Shown: piece by piece, positions 12,186-23,368 of the stretch
How the letters are laid out: every line of letters starts with the position of its first letter
How positions within the stretch are numbered: the stretch's first letter is position 1
NCBI RefSeq assembly: GCF_032854445.1
Contig: NC_088307.1
Coordinates: 17,184,017-17,248,016 of the forward strand
DNA: 64,000 nt
Source: Liolophura sinensis
Lineage: Eukaryota; Mollusca; Polyplacophora; Chitonida; Chitonidae
Direction: 5' to 3'
Notes under the pieces: model-generated
What the model saw: the letters and a program-made list of their open reading frames with translations, nothing else
Databases searched by the model: none
Told to the model about the DNA's origin: nothing
Position numbers and translations under genes: made by a program

Positions 12186-13135
12186 GCTTTGTGACAGGAG
12201 ATAGTCGAACGTACACGGTATCAAACGACACGGATTGTGGGCGAGTTATTCCTTCCACCAAGAGCTTATATGTTTGCAGACGTGTTTGTCGTTGTCGTTT
12301 GTTTCATACCAAAATAGACACGACTGTATCAAAGCTAATGACCCCGGCTGTGTGGAGAAGGGGGGGGGGGAAGGTTGGGCAACCTGTCATTGAAACTTGA
12401 AATTAAGTACATTCCTAGTCTGTGGCCAAACACTAAGGCCGAATGCATATATCCTCCATCGTTAATTTTTCCGACGTGAAATTAAAAAAAAAACATACTT
12501 TTTTATTTTTCTGATGTTGCATAACCGCGATATCGCAGTTAAAAGTAAGCAAAATCGCGCATTATTGAGAATATCCAGGACAATTTTAGCCGTATGAGCT
12601 TAAGGCACGAGTGAAGAAGCATCTTGTGTCAGGTTTCCAAGTCAAAAGTTAATTTATTGGGTTGCCAGGCACGTCAGAACAAAATGGCTCTGGACGTGTA
12701 TGTGTGTGATCCACGCCTCTTTCTACAGAACTATTAGTTGTTGTGTGTTCTGCTATTTTTACCTTTTGAATCATTATTCTTACATTTGTGTTCATATAGG
12801 TTATTATGGCAATTGTTCTGTTGACATATAACTGAACGATTCACTGCATACCACTAAACTATTCTCCAGCATACAGTTCGTGACACATGGTAGGCGCTTT
12901 TCAAATAATATTTGCATCTCTTGGGTTTTAGCATAACGACGTCATCAACCCTTACTACCGTAAATCCTCAGCCGGTAGTGCCTTTTCTGCACTAGGTTAA
13001 TTACCAATCAGTGGTGCAGCAATTCTCGGAAACCAATTTGATTTACTTGTCGTCTGTTGTTGTTCATTTGGTGATTTAAAGACTTACATAAAAATATACT
13101 GACCGAGGGGGATTGCGTGCCAGGGCAGCGCAACG
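12186..13135. other. No recognised gene
   Basis: Includes a short G run at about 12359-12371. No convincing coding region. Confidence 0.4.
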
Positions 13136-13137
13136 TC

Positions 13138-13276
13138 CCTGGTGTTTTACGCAGTAATCAAGAATATTTCGCTTATACGACGGCGGCGAACGTTATTGTG
13201 GGGGGAAACTGGGCAGAGCCCGGCGGAAACCCATGACCATCCCACGTTTAGCCGGAGAGGAAGCCAGCATAAGCTA
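13138..13276 (-). repeat. SINE-1, head-truncated
   Basis: From ggtgttttacgcagtaatca through cgacggcggcgaacgttatt to ggagaggaagccagcataag. Tail and core of SINE-1 in minus orientation; the tRNA-like head is absent. Confidence 0.8.
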
Positions 13277-13445
13277 TATATCTAATGAATGAAGATTGTT
13301 AGTATAAGGCCCCATTGGCAGACCATATTATGATCACGGAACAGTTATCAACAACGTAAGAACGCCAACATTAGATTTCAGAAATAATACGAAACAGACT
13401 CTTTTTAAACGAGCTAAAATGAACACAGTTAAAAATCAATCATCA

Positions 13446-14536
13446 CTCCAGTAACCTTAACAATTGTAAATATCTAACTATAATGTCCAGTAACCTTAAC
13501 AATTGTAAATATCTAACTTTCATGTCCAGTAAACTTAACAATTGTAAATATCTAACTGTCATGTCCAGTAACCTTAACAACTGTAAATATCTAACTATCA
13601 TGTCCAGTAACCTTAACAATTGTAAATATCTAACTTTCATGTCCAGTAACCTTAACAATTGTAAATATCTGACTATCATGTCCAGTAACCTTAACAATTG
13701 TAAATATCTAACTATCATGTCCAGTAACCTTAACAATTGTAAATATCTAACTTTCATGTCCAGTAAACTTAACAATTGTAAATATCTAACTGTCATGTCC
13801 AGTAACCTTAACAACTGTAAATATCTAACTATCATGTCCAGTAACCTTAACAATTGTAAATATCTAACTTTCATGCCCAGTAACCTTAACAATTGTAAAT
13901 ATCTAACTATCATGTCCAGTAACCTTAACAATTGTAAATATCTAACTATCATGTCCAGTAACCTTAACAATTGTAAATATCTAACTATCATGTCCAGTAA
14001 CCTTAACAACTGTAAATATCTAACTATCATGTCCAGTAACCTTAACAATTGTAAATATCTAACTATCATGTCCAGTAACCTTAACAACTGTAAATATCTA
14101 ACTATCATGTCCAGTAACCTTAACAACTGTAAATATCTAACTATCATGTCCAGTAACCTTAACAATTGTAAATATCTAACTATCATGTCCAGTAACCTTA
14201 ACAACTGTAAATATCTAACTATCATGTCCAGTAACCTTAACAATTGTAAATATCTAACTATCATGTCCAGTAACCTTAACAATTGTAAATATCTAACTAT
14301 CATGTCCAGTAACCTTAACAACTGTAAATATCTAACTATCATGTCCAGTAACCTTAACAATTGTAAATATCTAACTATCATGTCCAGTAACCTTAACAAC
14401 TGTAAATATCTAACTATCATGTCCAGTAACCTTAACAATTGTAAATATCTAACTATCATGTCCAGTAACCTTAACAATTGTAAATATCTAACTATCATGT
14501 CCAGTAACCTTAACAATTGTAAATATCTAACTATCA
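13446..14536 (+). repeat. 39-bp minisatellite, about 28 copies
   Basis: Unit of 39 bp with cores tccagtaaccttaacaa and tgtaaatatctaactatc. Units differ by a few recurring substitutions (aacctt/aaactt, aattg/aactg, atc/ttc/gtc). The left third carries a higher-order pattern: four consecutive variant units recur six units (234 bp) later. Because 39 is a multiple of three, both strands stay open for more than 350 codons. The resulting peptides are only 13-residue repeats and are not supported as genes. Confidence 0.95.
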
Positions 14537-14930
14537 TGCAGCATCGATAACAACACTGCCAAATGATCCAAGTCAACTGTCCAAAAGACATCAATGCTCT
14601 CATCGAGGACAAAATTTAGTTCAAATGTCCAGGACCTATTCTGTTCACCAGGCACGCACGTGGGGGCTACACGTTAGTCGCTTGTTACGCTAAACGAGTT
14701 AAAAGGTTGCAATCTTTGTTTTCATCGCGGCGATCTTACAGGGACTGCATTGTGATCTGGCCACCGTAGTCTATAATATTATGTGATTTGAATGATTGAT
14801 GTTCATATTATCTGTGTTTATTCACAGAATCTGATAAAACGATCGAATCTATGCGTCGAAACAGACCCTCGTATAACGTTTTGCGCAGTCTAACTAACGT
14901 TCGTTATTTGAGGGCTAAAAGTGCCCTAGT
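14537..14930. other. No recognised gene
   Basis: Right flank of the minisatellite. No coding signal. Confidence 0.4.
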
Positions 14931-14939
14931 TCGTTACAT

Positions 14940-15030
14940 AGGTCGGTCGTCTATCACACTGGTCGGGTGTTTATCACACTGTTATCGCTGCTCTTTTTTC
15001 TCTCGCTATGCTGTATGTATTTATTTTATT
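14940..15030 (+). repeat. Family D fragment
   Basis: Contains tatcacactggtcg, then tatcacactgttatcgctgc and ctatgctgtatgta. These match two partial tandem units of the family D internal segment. Confidence 0.5.
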
Positions 15031-16385
15031 ATATATTAAACAGGCGCTTGATTTGGTTTTGTGAGAGTTGGTTTTAATCCCCTTGTTTTGTCGTGCGATG
15101 TAAATCAGGCTTTTTAATGGAGATTGGCCTTACTGTTGTGAAACCATTCGGTGACTCGCCTTGTGAATCAGCACCTCAGTTCACAGCGCCAGTCTTTGTG
15201 TCATTAGTTTGTGTCATTAGAATCGCTGGTATATACGTGTACAGGCCTAGCTAGGGTTAAGAAAAACCCCACCAGCTGTATCAAGACATACACAGGTAAT
15301 GAATCTAGGCATTAAAAAGGATATTGATATACCAGCCAAGCAGAATCCATTAATGAAAGCCTCGAGGGAAATGATGGCTTTCTACCTAGCGATGAATTAA
15401 GATATCTTCATCACCTGTTCCAATGTCCCGAAAAGAACAATGTTGGTGTACCCAGCATCATCCTTCATGTCTATCATTCATGTCTATCAGTAAAATGGGG
15501 TGACCAGTATCCGTAGTGGGAAATAGTGCCAAGCCATCGTAGAGTTTGCGCCAATAGATTGTACTTGGCCTGCTTGACATCCCCGATATCTGCCGCACAT
15601 TGCACCAGATTGCAACCCGAAGAGACCTCCGGTCTGAGGTGTGTACGACGCCGCGCCTGGCAGACCAGTGGTTGGACTGTCAAGCGCAGGAGCTGATGTC
15701 TCACGATCGGACATCGGCTTAATGACACCAAAACTGACATGAGTCATCGCGCCATTGTCCAGGTAACGTACCTTGAAGTAAGTGATTCTTGTTTCCATGA
15801 CAGCCTTAAGTAGATTTTGTCACGGCCTTTATTTAATGTGATACGTGGACAGGGAAGTATCCAAATCAGAGTTCAAGTTGCCAATCGGTAAAAAAAGTAT
15901 CCAAAAGTCAAATTCCAAAGAACAGTTTAAAATTAACATGACTTAACAATGACTCTTTTACAATACATATGATTTTAACGCAAAATAGTAACTTCGTAGT
16001 ATACGTACCGAACGCTAACAGTACACCTCCGCCTTCTGGAAACTTCCTCCCCAACGACATATAAGGATGGACAACTGTCGCATTGTAATTGAAGACGTAA
16101 CATGAAACATGAAAGGAAGGACGCCTCCCTGAATTCCGCCCGGACAGCTAGTAGTGCATCATTGACTGCTTCATGCCCAAAAACTTTGTTGAGCTCTGCC
16201 AGGCACATCTTTTCTATGTAATCAGTTGACAGTCGTGCAGTGTAACTAATAACGTGAGGAGAGAGTAAGGTTACACGACACCTGTATACCTCTAAACAAA
16301 TCACCACTAATACATTGTAATTACCATCAATGCATTGTGGTTACCTAATGGCACTTGTGCTAGAGGGCGTGTAAGTTGCTGCTAA
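15031..16385. other. Unassigned; two weak minus-strand frames
   Basis: Open frames on the minus strand at 15798-15487 (103 codons) and 16307-15975 (110 codons) have mixed, somewhat protein-like composition, for example DYIEKMCLAELNKVFGHEAV in the second. I see no family motif and no splice pairing that joins them. They could be decayed exons or chance frames. Confidence 0.2.
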
Positions 16386-16389
16386 TTTA

Positions 16390-16465
16390 GGAATTTAGAT
16401 GAAATATAGTCGGATTAAAACCCTGGCTGAGGTAAACTGACACGTGGCCGGATTTCACTCCTTAA
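16390..16465 (+). repeat. Family D fragment
   Basis: ggattaaaaccctggctgag followed by gtaaactgaca and tggccggatttcac matches the right arm of family D, as in the copy at 55370-55480. Confidence 0.5.
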
Positions 16466-16845
16466 ACACCACTTGCCTCCAGTAATTATTGTAAGCATCG
16501 GTAACTTACCAAGGGTTGGTGGTTCAGTGCTTTCCGGTTTCCTAAGCCCAAAATAGGACCGACATCGTAGCAGATACAGAGGCAGCTTGCCATGTCACAC
16601 TGTAATTGACATTCTGCTTTTGTTCACCATGCTGTCGTCTTAATTCCATTGACTGCATGAAACAGAACACCAGCTGTACCCGGGATTATTTTGTGCCCTA
16701 CATAATTTGTTACCTGTGGCCGTCTGGCGTGCGGTTGCCACGTAGCGGCCATGCTGTCTTGTTCTATTGATTTTCTTTGCTGTCCATACTAAGTGTAGGC
16801 AGGTAGGGAAGAGAGTGAAAAACTGTTTGCAAATACATGTAGTAT
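16466..16845. other. No recognised gene
   Basis: No supported feature. The minus-strand 100-codon frame at 16640-16942 runs into SINE-2 and is not coding. Confidence 0.35.
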
Positions 16846-16849
16846 AACG

Positions 16850-17110
16850 TGAGTGAGTGCTTGGGGTGAACGTTGTACTTAACGACGAAGGAGTCTTTAG
16901 AGTACACGCAGTGTGCCTCCTTGTTGCAGGGCGGATTTCCACCGCTCTTTTATCTTGTGCTGCTTCACTGAGACGACTTAACGAAGGCAGGTGAGCCGCA
17001 CACCCGAGCCATTATATTGATACGGGTCAACCCCTTAATGCTGAACGCGAAGCGAGGGAGCTCCAAGTTTATCTTTTGGTCTTAGGTGTGAGCCGACCCA
17101 GGATTAACCC
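16850..17110 (-). repeat. SINE-2 copy
   Basis: Same block order as 2915-3290: gtgagtgagtgcttggg, gacgaaggagtctttagagt, ctgcttcactgagacgac, gatacgggtcaacccc and gctgaacgcgaagcgaggga. Ends in a diverged tRNA-like part. Confidence 0.75.
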
Positions 17111-17309
17111 AAAATTTGCCAAATCGGACACTGAATATTATTTTTTCTGATGGGGAATGGGATATCTGAAACCATTTTAGTATGGTCGGTATTTTGGACC
17201 AGATCTTGGTACATGTCGTTGTACGTTTTTGCATAATAACGTTCAAAATCTGCACATGGTTTTAATCTGAATTACGATTATTTATAATATCTGTAAGTTA
17301 AGTTATAAA

Positions 17310-18058
17310 GGATTAAAATTCTGGCTAAACACATTTTTAGCAGAAAAGACCAAACTCAGGAAGAGATGAATTTATTGTACATGTGCCAAATCCTCGTTTA
17401 CAACGGAATTATGCTATCACGGGATACACCAAAGAGTGGTACAAAATGTCTACAAATATTGTTTCAAAAATATGGAAGACCATATTTACACATAACTTTT
17501 GCATGCATTTTTGATCTTTTCTTCACATTTAAGGTTATGGGCAAGTGTATATGTATAATATAGAAGACTACAGCATAGAAAGTAAACCAGGGCAGTGACG
17601 ACTGTGTGATAGCTGGTAAATGGTCACACATAACCAGTGAAATACGGCCTCTTGTCAGTTTACCTCACTCAGGATTTTATCCCAGTTGTTTATGTAAACG
17701 TTTAAAGGTCAAGACCAACGACTTTCGACCGGGTTTCACTTGATTTACATGGTGTGTGTTGACAGTAGTATTGTGTGGTATTACCTATGTGCACCACATG
17801 GGTCACTTACGTTTTAAATATTAGTGAATTCATCGCTTCAAATAAAACTGATTTAAGTGGGCACGGGTATTATGTGTATAAAAAGGGATCTAGGATCTAC
17901 GGAAAACAAGTGAAAATTCGTTGGTCTTGTGTAACAGCCTACACACCCACTAGCACCCTGGCTTAAGCAGAATTAGAAACAGTAGAGTGACGCAATGTAT
18001 TAGACGTCACTGGTCTAGAATTACTCAAAATGCTGTGTTGTCATCACATGCAATATAG
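17310..18058 (+). repeat. Family D element, long copy
   Basis: Three blocks are shared with other loci. The left block (gtgccaaatcctcgtttaca... aaaatgtctacaaatattg) matches 52895-53180. The middle block (agcatagaaagtaaaccagg, gtgtgatagctggtaaatgg, ccagtgaaatacggcctctt) matches 25.05-26.2, 27.6, 47.93 and 54.6 kb. The right block (gcaatgtattagacgtcact) matches 48085-48165. The middle block holds a single copy of the unit that is expanded in tandem at 25.05-26.1 kb. No open frame is conserved. Confidence 0.65.
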
Positions 18059-18139
18059 CTTTGGGTGGAGGAGGTTACTTCACACTATCTGTGGCGCCGG
18101 GTGTAGAGACCGTGCGACCTTAGCGCGCAACCCATATCT

Positions 18140-18439
18140 ATGGCCATGCTACGAATAAACCCTGGATCTATACTTATCTTCAACACCATACTTGGCGCGG
18201 CCTCTCAGGTGAGACTAAAGTGGCCTGCAGAGCACGATGGAAAGGAGCTCAGACTTATAATCAAATTACCGGCCCAGGGCGACCCAGTCGTCCGGAGCTC
18301 CCTCGAGGATATACGGGTCTTTGCAGGGGGCGTTTTCAATCTCAATGACATCTATTTAGAGTCCGGTATAAGACTTCGCAGCTTTTGTGTTAGTAGTCCC
18401 GATGACGATTTAGAGTTTACCGACGTTATTGATTCGTAG
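18140..18439 (+). CDS. Hypothetical protein, first frame of GC-rich cassette
   Basis: A 99-codon open frame from ATG 18140 (a second ATG lies two codons later) to TAG at 18437-18439. Product unknown to me. The protein starts with a short hydrophobic stretch (SILIFNTILGAA). A strand-like segment with alternating charge and hydrophobicity (KELRLIIKLP) follows, and it ends acidic. GC content and codon use are visibly higher than in the AT-rich surroundings. Its 3' end nearly abuts the next frame, whose first ATG is at 18450, an arrangement more like a virus or transposon transcript than an animal gene. It may instead be one exon or an N-terminal domain joined by frameshift to the following frame. 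Confidence 0.45.
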   Translation: MAMLRINPGSILIFNTILGAASQVRLKWPAEHDGKELRLIIKLPAQGDPVVRSSLEDIRVFAGGVFNLNDIYLESGIRLRSFCVSSPDDDLEFTDVIDS

Positions 18440-18449
18440 GACGGACAAT

Positions 18450-18920
18450 ATGGGACGACTGTACCCGGCGATCACGGATGAAAACCCCTTGCCGCCGGAG
18501 GGCGCGGCGCCGACGATTACGGATGACCATCCCTTGGCCCCGACCCCGCCGACGATTATGGTTGAAAACCCCTTGGCCCCGACCGCGCCGCCGGAGAGCG
18601 TGGCGCACGCCCATCGTCTAAAGTATGTCAGCGAAATACAGAATCAGCTTGAATCTGAGCGAGATCTCCGTTGGGCCTTGTACAAAAAGTACCGGCGAGG
18701 TGTCTTAGCCGCCGAGGCCCTTGATTCGGCCATGCTCACGGCCGGTTTGGGACTAGGGGTTGCAGGCGTGGGACTACTCACAACAATAATTGCAGCCCCT
18801 GCTGTCTTGGCCATGGAAGCTGCGGCCCTAGCTTGCGGTGTCTTAAATATCGCCGGAAAATTCGTTAGCCGCCGACTTCACGCAAAGGCCAAGAAACAAC
18901 GATATACGGCTGTTGGCTGA
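18450..18920 (+). pseudogene. Hypothetical protein with Pro-rich repeats and Gly/Ala-rich hydrophobic region (5' part)
   Basis: Open from ATG 18450 to TGA at 18918-18920. The first ~45 residues contain three imperfect repeats of a DENPLPP / DDHPLAP / VENPLAP type. A charged helical segment follows (ESERDLRWALYKKYRRGV). Next comes a long Gly/Ala-rich hydrophobic region (about 18737-18850) that could form one or two membrane helices. A basic stretch (RRLHAKAKKQR) closes the frame. The last few residues look out of frame. The next frame (from about 18900) continues with a compatible sequence, so I read 18450-19164 as one protein of about 240 residues broken by a single-base indel near 18885-18905. 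I believe similar hypothetical proteins occur in other marine invertebrates, but could not check this. Confidence 0.45.
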
Positions 18921-19164
18921 GGCCAAACTTAACAGCATCCGTGCGCAGGTATCTACGGCATTATCTGATGGTGTTATTTCGGACGTAGAGTTCAAGCAAG
19001 TCGTTCAGGAGCTCAAGAACTACTCTGATCTGAAGCAGGAGATACGCGCTAAGTCTCCTAAGGCATTCAACGCCGTAGAGATCGATGAAAGCACGAAAAA
19101 ACAGTTTATAGATCGCGGCCGAAAACTAGCTCGGCAAGAGCTTAAAAACGCTCTTTCCGAATGA
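18900..19164 (+). pseudogene. 3' part of the frameshifted cassette protein
   Basis: A frame without its own ATG (the open stretch starts at a TTG at 18913) that runs to TGA at 19162-19164. It encodes a mostly helical, charged segment with ALSDGVISDVEFKQVVQELK. This resembles an acidic helix-loop-helix, though it is not a canonical EF-hand because the loop lacks the regular acidic spacing. A lysine- and arginine-rich end follows. It overlaps the preceding frame by about 20 bp. Either a programmed frameshift or, more simply, an inactivating indel would join them. Confidence 0.42.
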
Positions 19165-19545
19165 TGTTCTGGGGAGGTGCCCAGGGCAACCCCCATGCTA
19201 TGTCTCGAGAGCCCCGGGGGCAGGGCATTAGCCAGGATCTGACAATAGGGCGTCCAGGGGGTTTGGGGGCCGCCGTAAATAAGCAGGGGGTCTGCCGCCG
19301 GAGACATTTTATCGCCACTGTATCATTGAAAATCAAGACCTTTTATTAGCTTTAATTGCCATTATATCACTGGAAATAATGTATTACTATTGGACCCCAG
19401 AAATTGACTGTTTTAGGGGCACCCAATATATCTATCACACTTTTCCCACCAATGACTGACACTGAGTGCAAATCACTAAAAAGAGTACATAAATTTTATA
19501 TTAAACTATGTAAGGTTACAATCTGTTTATGCTTTGGACAACCAA
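19165..19545. other. GC-rich trailer, then AT-rich sequence
   Basis: The GC-rich composition of the cassette continues to about 19310 and then drops sharply. This suggests the cassette unit ends around there. No terminal inverted repeat was found by eye. Confidence 0.35.
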
Positions 19546-19549
19546 GTGT

Positions 19550-19965
19550 GAAACAGGAGGTAGAAAAACAAATTGAACTGTAAAATACACAATTCAATAC
19601 AGATGCAAGGAAAACAATGGCAATTTGGCGCAGCAGTTCAAGTGTGAATGCTGTGAATCAGGAGGTAGAAATAAATAAACAATAAAATACACATAAAGGA
19701 AAACAATCAAAATGCATGGTAATTTGGCACAGCAGGTGCATGTCACTCACAGTTACACTACTTCACATGCAACGGAACCAAATCAGAATACAGTATACAT
19801 AGCTCTTACAACTGAGACTGAGAACAGGCAAAATTATCACCACTGAATCTGTGACTGTCACTCACTAAAAAGAGTAGTGGCACCATACGATTTGAGCAGC
19901 TAAGTCACAGTAGGTAGAAATAAACTTTGTAAAATACAAAAACAAGAAACAATTCAAATACATGT
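19550..19965 (+). repeat. Degenerate tandem repeat (~105 bp)
   Basis: The block aggaggtagaaa ... aaaatacaca ... ggaaaacaat ... aatttggc.cagcag occurs at about 19555 and 19661, with a shorter diverged copy near 19910. Confidence 0.55.
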
Positions 19966-20524
19966 ACTATCAGTCACATATCTATGTCGAGAAATTAACT
20001 CTGGGCACAGTAGTGCATGTTAAACATCATTTCTGTCATCTGAATACATATATGAATACACTTTGAAAACTTACATGTTAGAAAAATATTCACAATCTAG
20101 TATACATACATATAATATTAATACACTTTGAAACAGTGTACTGGTCTGTGGGCGGGGACTCGCCGTAAAAAAATGTTGATTCAAAATTTTGCCCGTCAAA
20201 AATACCCCTTTTGGCTGGATTGCCCGTCCAGTTGGACGGGTGGACGGGTGGTAAAAAAAAAATCTGCTCGAACCCATGGTCCAAAAAAGCAAAAGACCTG
20301 GTTTATAGCTCAGCCTGTTACCAATTAATCACCACCCTAACGGCGGGCTCCGGATTTTTTGCGCTAGCGACCACTGTTAGGGGGTTTAATTGGCGCTGAC
20401 ACATCCCACTACCTTTGGGCCATCTACAACACCCCTTGGTAAGGTCCCTCTGCCTCCGAAACTGTCGAAAGTTGCAGAGATTCCTTAAAAGTGCGTAGAG
20501 CCCGGCGCCATATGCAGGTAACGC

Positions 20525-20602
20525 ATTCATATACTACATATACAGGAGACCAAATCCGGATTTGAGCTAGCAAACATCCCCTTACATATGTAGTATATGA
20601 AT
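20525..20602. repeat. 17-bp perfect inverted repeat
   Basis: Left arm attcatatactacatat (20525-20541) and right arm atatgtagtatatgaat (20586-20602) are exact reverse complements around a 44-nt spacer. It could be a cruciform or the ends of a very small palindromic element. Confidence 0.85.
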
Positions 20603-20604
20603 AC

Positions 20605-20670
20605 ACCCCTTACACACAGCGCCTTTGCCACCTCTGTCAGCCGACTGAGCTATATCCCACGACCCACGAA
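20605..20670 (-). repeat. tRNA-like SINE head (third family)
   Basis: On the minus strand, gggatatagctcagtcggct fits a tRNA D-arm/A-box (TAGCTCAGTCGG). No complete cloverleaf follows, so it is a tRNA-derived repeat rather than a tRNA gene. SINE-1 and SINE-2 have different heads. Confidence 0.45.
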
Positions 20671-21890
20671 ACATGGGCTAAATTGGAAAGACTTTTCCTG
20701 CATACTACTATCAATACCAGTTTATCGGGAGCTATTAAAAGCAATTAATCACACTGTCAATCACCTGAGAACAACATAGTGGTTACCCGAAATAACCATT
20801 CACATACATTATTGCGCAGTATTTTGGTATACTCTAGAACGAATGAAACTTAATTCACTTATAACCTTATTAACTTACAGCCATGAGTTTACTTGTGTCA
20901 CATCTCAAAATATCATTGACCCTGCAATTTAGTGCTGCCATGCAATATCAACTTTTAATGAAATAACTATTAACTCTAAAACTACATTTATATCTCGTAA
21001 AGATTTCAAGAAATTTTCAAACAAGAAAAATATTTGCAGTTACACGGTTGCAAACCAATAATGAAATGAAACCCTAATGGCACTCAGTAATGAGAACACC
21101 TCATTATCCATTAGAACTGTAACCTACATTAGGTAATAATGAAAACTATATACATGAATCAATATGATGACCCATAACTTCAAAACTTCCTAACCGAACG
21201 GGGTTCACTAACACACAATGGTCCTCAATAAAACATCCATGGTCCCACAACAGTTTAACTATCTGCACAATTCAAAAGCTATACTACACCAGTATTACAA
21301 CAACACTACGCACACATCTGCACTATTGAGTATACATTCACCTAGCACGGAGAAATCCACATGTACAGTACACATGTTAACGATAAATGCATCATTATGC
21401 AGTACATTGAATTGTATTTAGTCTCTTTATTATCATAAAAATAATCATCAAATACTTGCAAAATTATCTCACTGCTCATCATGCAGACTGATCAAAGCAT
21501 CAAAGGCAGGCAGAATAATGCTGGTTACAGCTATAAGAGAACAAAAAGTGACATCTTGAGCGGCATCTAACAGGCACATATATTTTTACAGTGTAATGGT
21601 TTTTTACAGTGTACTAAGCAACATTACATAAAGCTATATCTGACTAGTTCCCTGTTTACAGCAAAATTAGTAGAATCAGCAATAGCAATAAAGTCAGCAA
21701 ATTAAGAAAGATTGAATTCACTATTACCCTATGACAATAAAGCAAATGAAAGGTGTCGACTATTGACAGCGTTCGGATTCCCTACAGTCACAGCAACGAA
21801 AGCATGTTCAAACATTCACAAAACCCCCAGCAGGTCTAGACCAGCTGTAAATTGAACAAATATTTCCTTGTCAGTTATATACTATAACGT
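20671..21890. other. No recognised gene
   Basis: AT-rich sequence with only short frames. Confidence 0.4.
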
Positions 21891-21892
21891 GT

Positions 21893-22015
21893 TCAGCTCA
21901 CTGAAGCATCATACCAAAGGTAAAAGGCACAATACCTTCCTCCAAACTATGCTGAAACTGAGCCGACAAGTTCTGTTTTCTTTGCTTTAACCTCTCAGTG
22001 ATGAACTCCATGCGA
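21893..22015 (-). repeat. SINE-2 fragment
   Basis: cactgaagcatcataccaaa and ttctttgctttaacctctca match the central part of the SINE-2 copy at 23745-24000. Ends are missing. Confidence 0.45.
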
Positions 22016-22036
22016 GATAGCAACAAGTACCATACA

Positions 22037-22892
22037 TAGCGATATATAAGGAAATGCATACTCAGCATATCGAGGCGATCCTTCTCACCATTAGGACACC
22101 GAAGCGGTCAGGTCGCTAAATAGCGATATATAAGGAAATGCATACTCAGCATATCGAGGTCATCGTTCTCTCCATTAGGACACCGAAGCGGTCAGGTCGC
22201 TAAATAGCGATATATAAGGAAATGCATACTCAGCATATCGAGGCGATCCTTCTCACCATTAGGACACCGAAGCGGTCATATCGCTAAATAGCGATATATA
22301 AGGAAATGCATACTCAGCATATCGAGGCCATCGTTCTCACCATTCGGACACCGAAGCGGTCAGGTCGCTAAATAGCGATATATAAGGAAATGCATACTCA
22401 GCATATCGAGGTCATCGTTCTCACCATTCGGACACCGAAGCGGTCAGGTCGCTAAATAGCGATGTATTAGGCAATGCATACTCAGCATATCGAGGCCATC
22501 GTTCTCACCATTCGGACACCGAAGCGGTCAGGTCGCTAAATAGCGATGTATTAGGCAATGCATACTCAGAATATCGAGGCCATTTAGCGACCTGACCGTT
22601 TTGCATTAGGCAATGCATACTCCACATATCGAGGCGATCATTCTCACCATTCGGACACCGAAGCGGTCAGGTCGCTAAATAGCGATGTATTAGGCAATGC
22701 ATACTCAGCATATCGAGGCCATCGTTCTCACCATTAGGACACCGAAGCGGTCAGGTCGCTAAATAGCGATATATAAGGAAATGCATACTCAGCATATCGA
22801 GGCCATCGTTCTCACCATTAGGACACCGAAGCGGTCAGGTCGCTAAATAGCGATATATAAGGAAATGCATACTCAACATATCGAGGCGATCG
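22037..22892 (+). repeat. 84-bp satellite, about 10 copies, with an inverted patch
   Basis: Unit starts fall at 22037, 22121, 22205, 22289, 22373, 22457 and 22541, a regular 84-bp spacing. Units share tagcgatatataaggaaatg, ctcagcatatcgaggc and caccgaagcggtcaggtcgc. Each unit boundary forms a short palindrome (tcgcta-aa-tagcga). Near 22580-22603 one unit is interrupted by tttagcgacctgaccg, the reverse complement of its own boundary segment. Confidence 0.95.
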
Positions 22893-23185
22893 TGTTAGGA
22901 GAAGCTAAATGGTTTAGAAAAATTTTGGTAAATGTGTATACCGTAATATTTTTTTTGAATATGTGATCTTTTCATCAGATAATTCAATTTGTCTAAAAGT
23001 GACATTAGCAAGTAATCAGCGGAAATGTATTGTTCCTATCCGAAAAAAGGGACATACATCAATAAATAGTAAAATTACACAAATTAAATAGATCCCATCC
23101 ATTCTATCGATATCTGTCCATGTACATGGTTTAACGTAGGTATAGACGTGATTATTTAAGCTTCCTAATTTTGCCATACATAGTC
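22893..23185. other. No recognised gene
   Basis: Short AT-rich gap between the satellite and a SINE. Confidence 0.4.
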
Positions 23186-23187
23186 TC

Positions 23188-23368
23188 AGCTTAAAGAATA
23201 TTTCACGTATACGACGGCGGCCAGCAACATGGTGAAAGGAAACCGGGCAGAGCCCCGGGAAAGCCTCGACCATTCGCCGGTTGCTATAGGCCTTTCCACG
23301 TACGATGGGAAAGACAGACAGCGTGAGCTGGACTTGAACTCATAAAGATCGCATTGGTGAGAGCTTGG
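23188..23368 (-). repeat. SINE-1 copy
   Basis: aagaatatttcacgtatacg, cggcggccagcaacatggtg, aaaccgggcagagccccg and gtgagctggacttgaactca, then gcattggtgagag. The outer tail and outer head are missing. Confidence 0.8.

Noticed and set aside
13443-14612. Open frames of 389 codons (minus) and 355 codons (plus) as repeat-protein genes
   Set aside because: They coincide with a 39-bp tandem array. Any stop-free 39-bp unit stays open on both strands. There is no signal peptide, no unique domain and no splice context.
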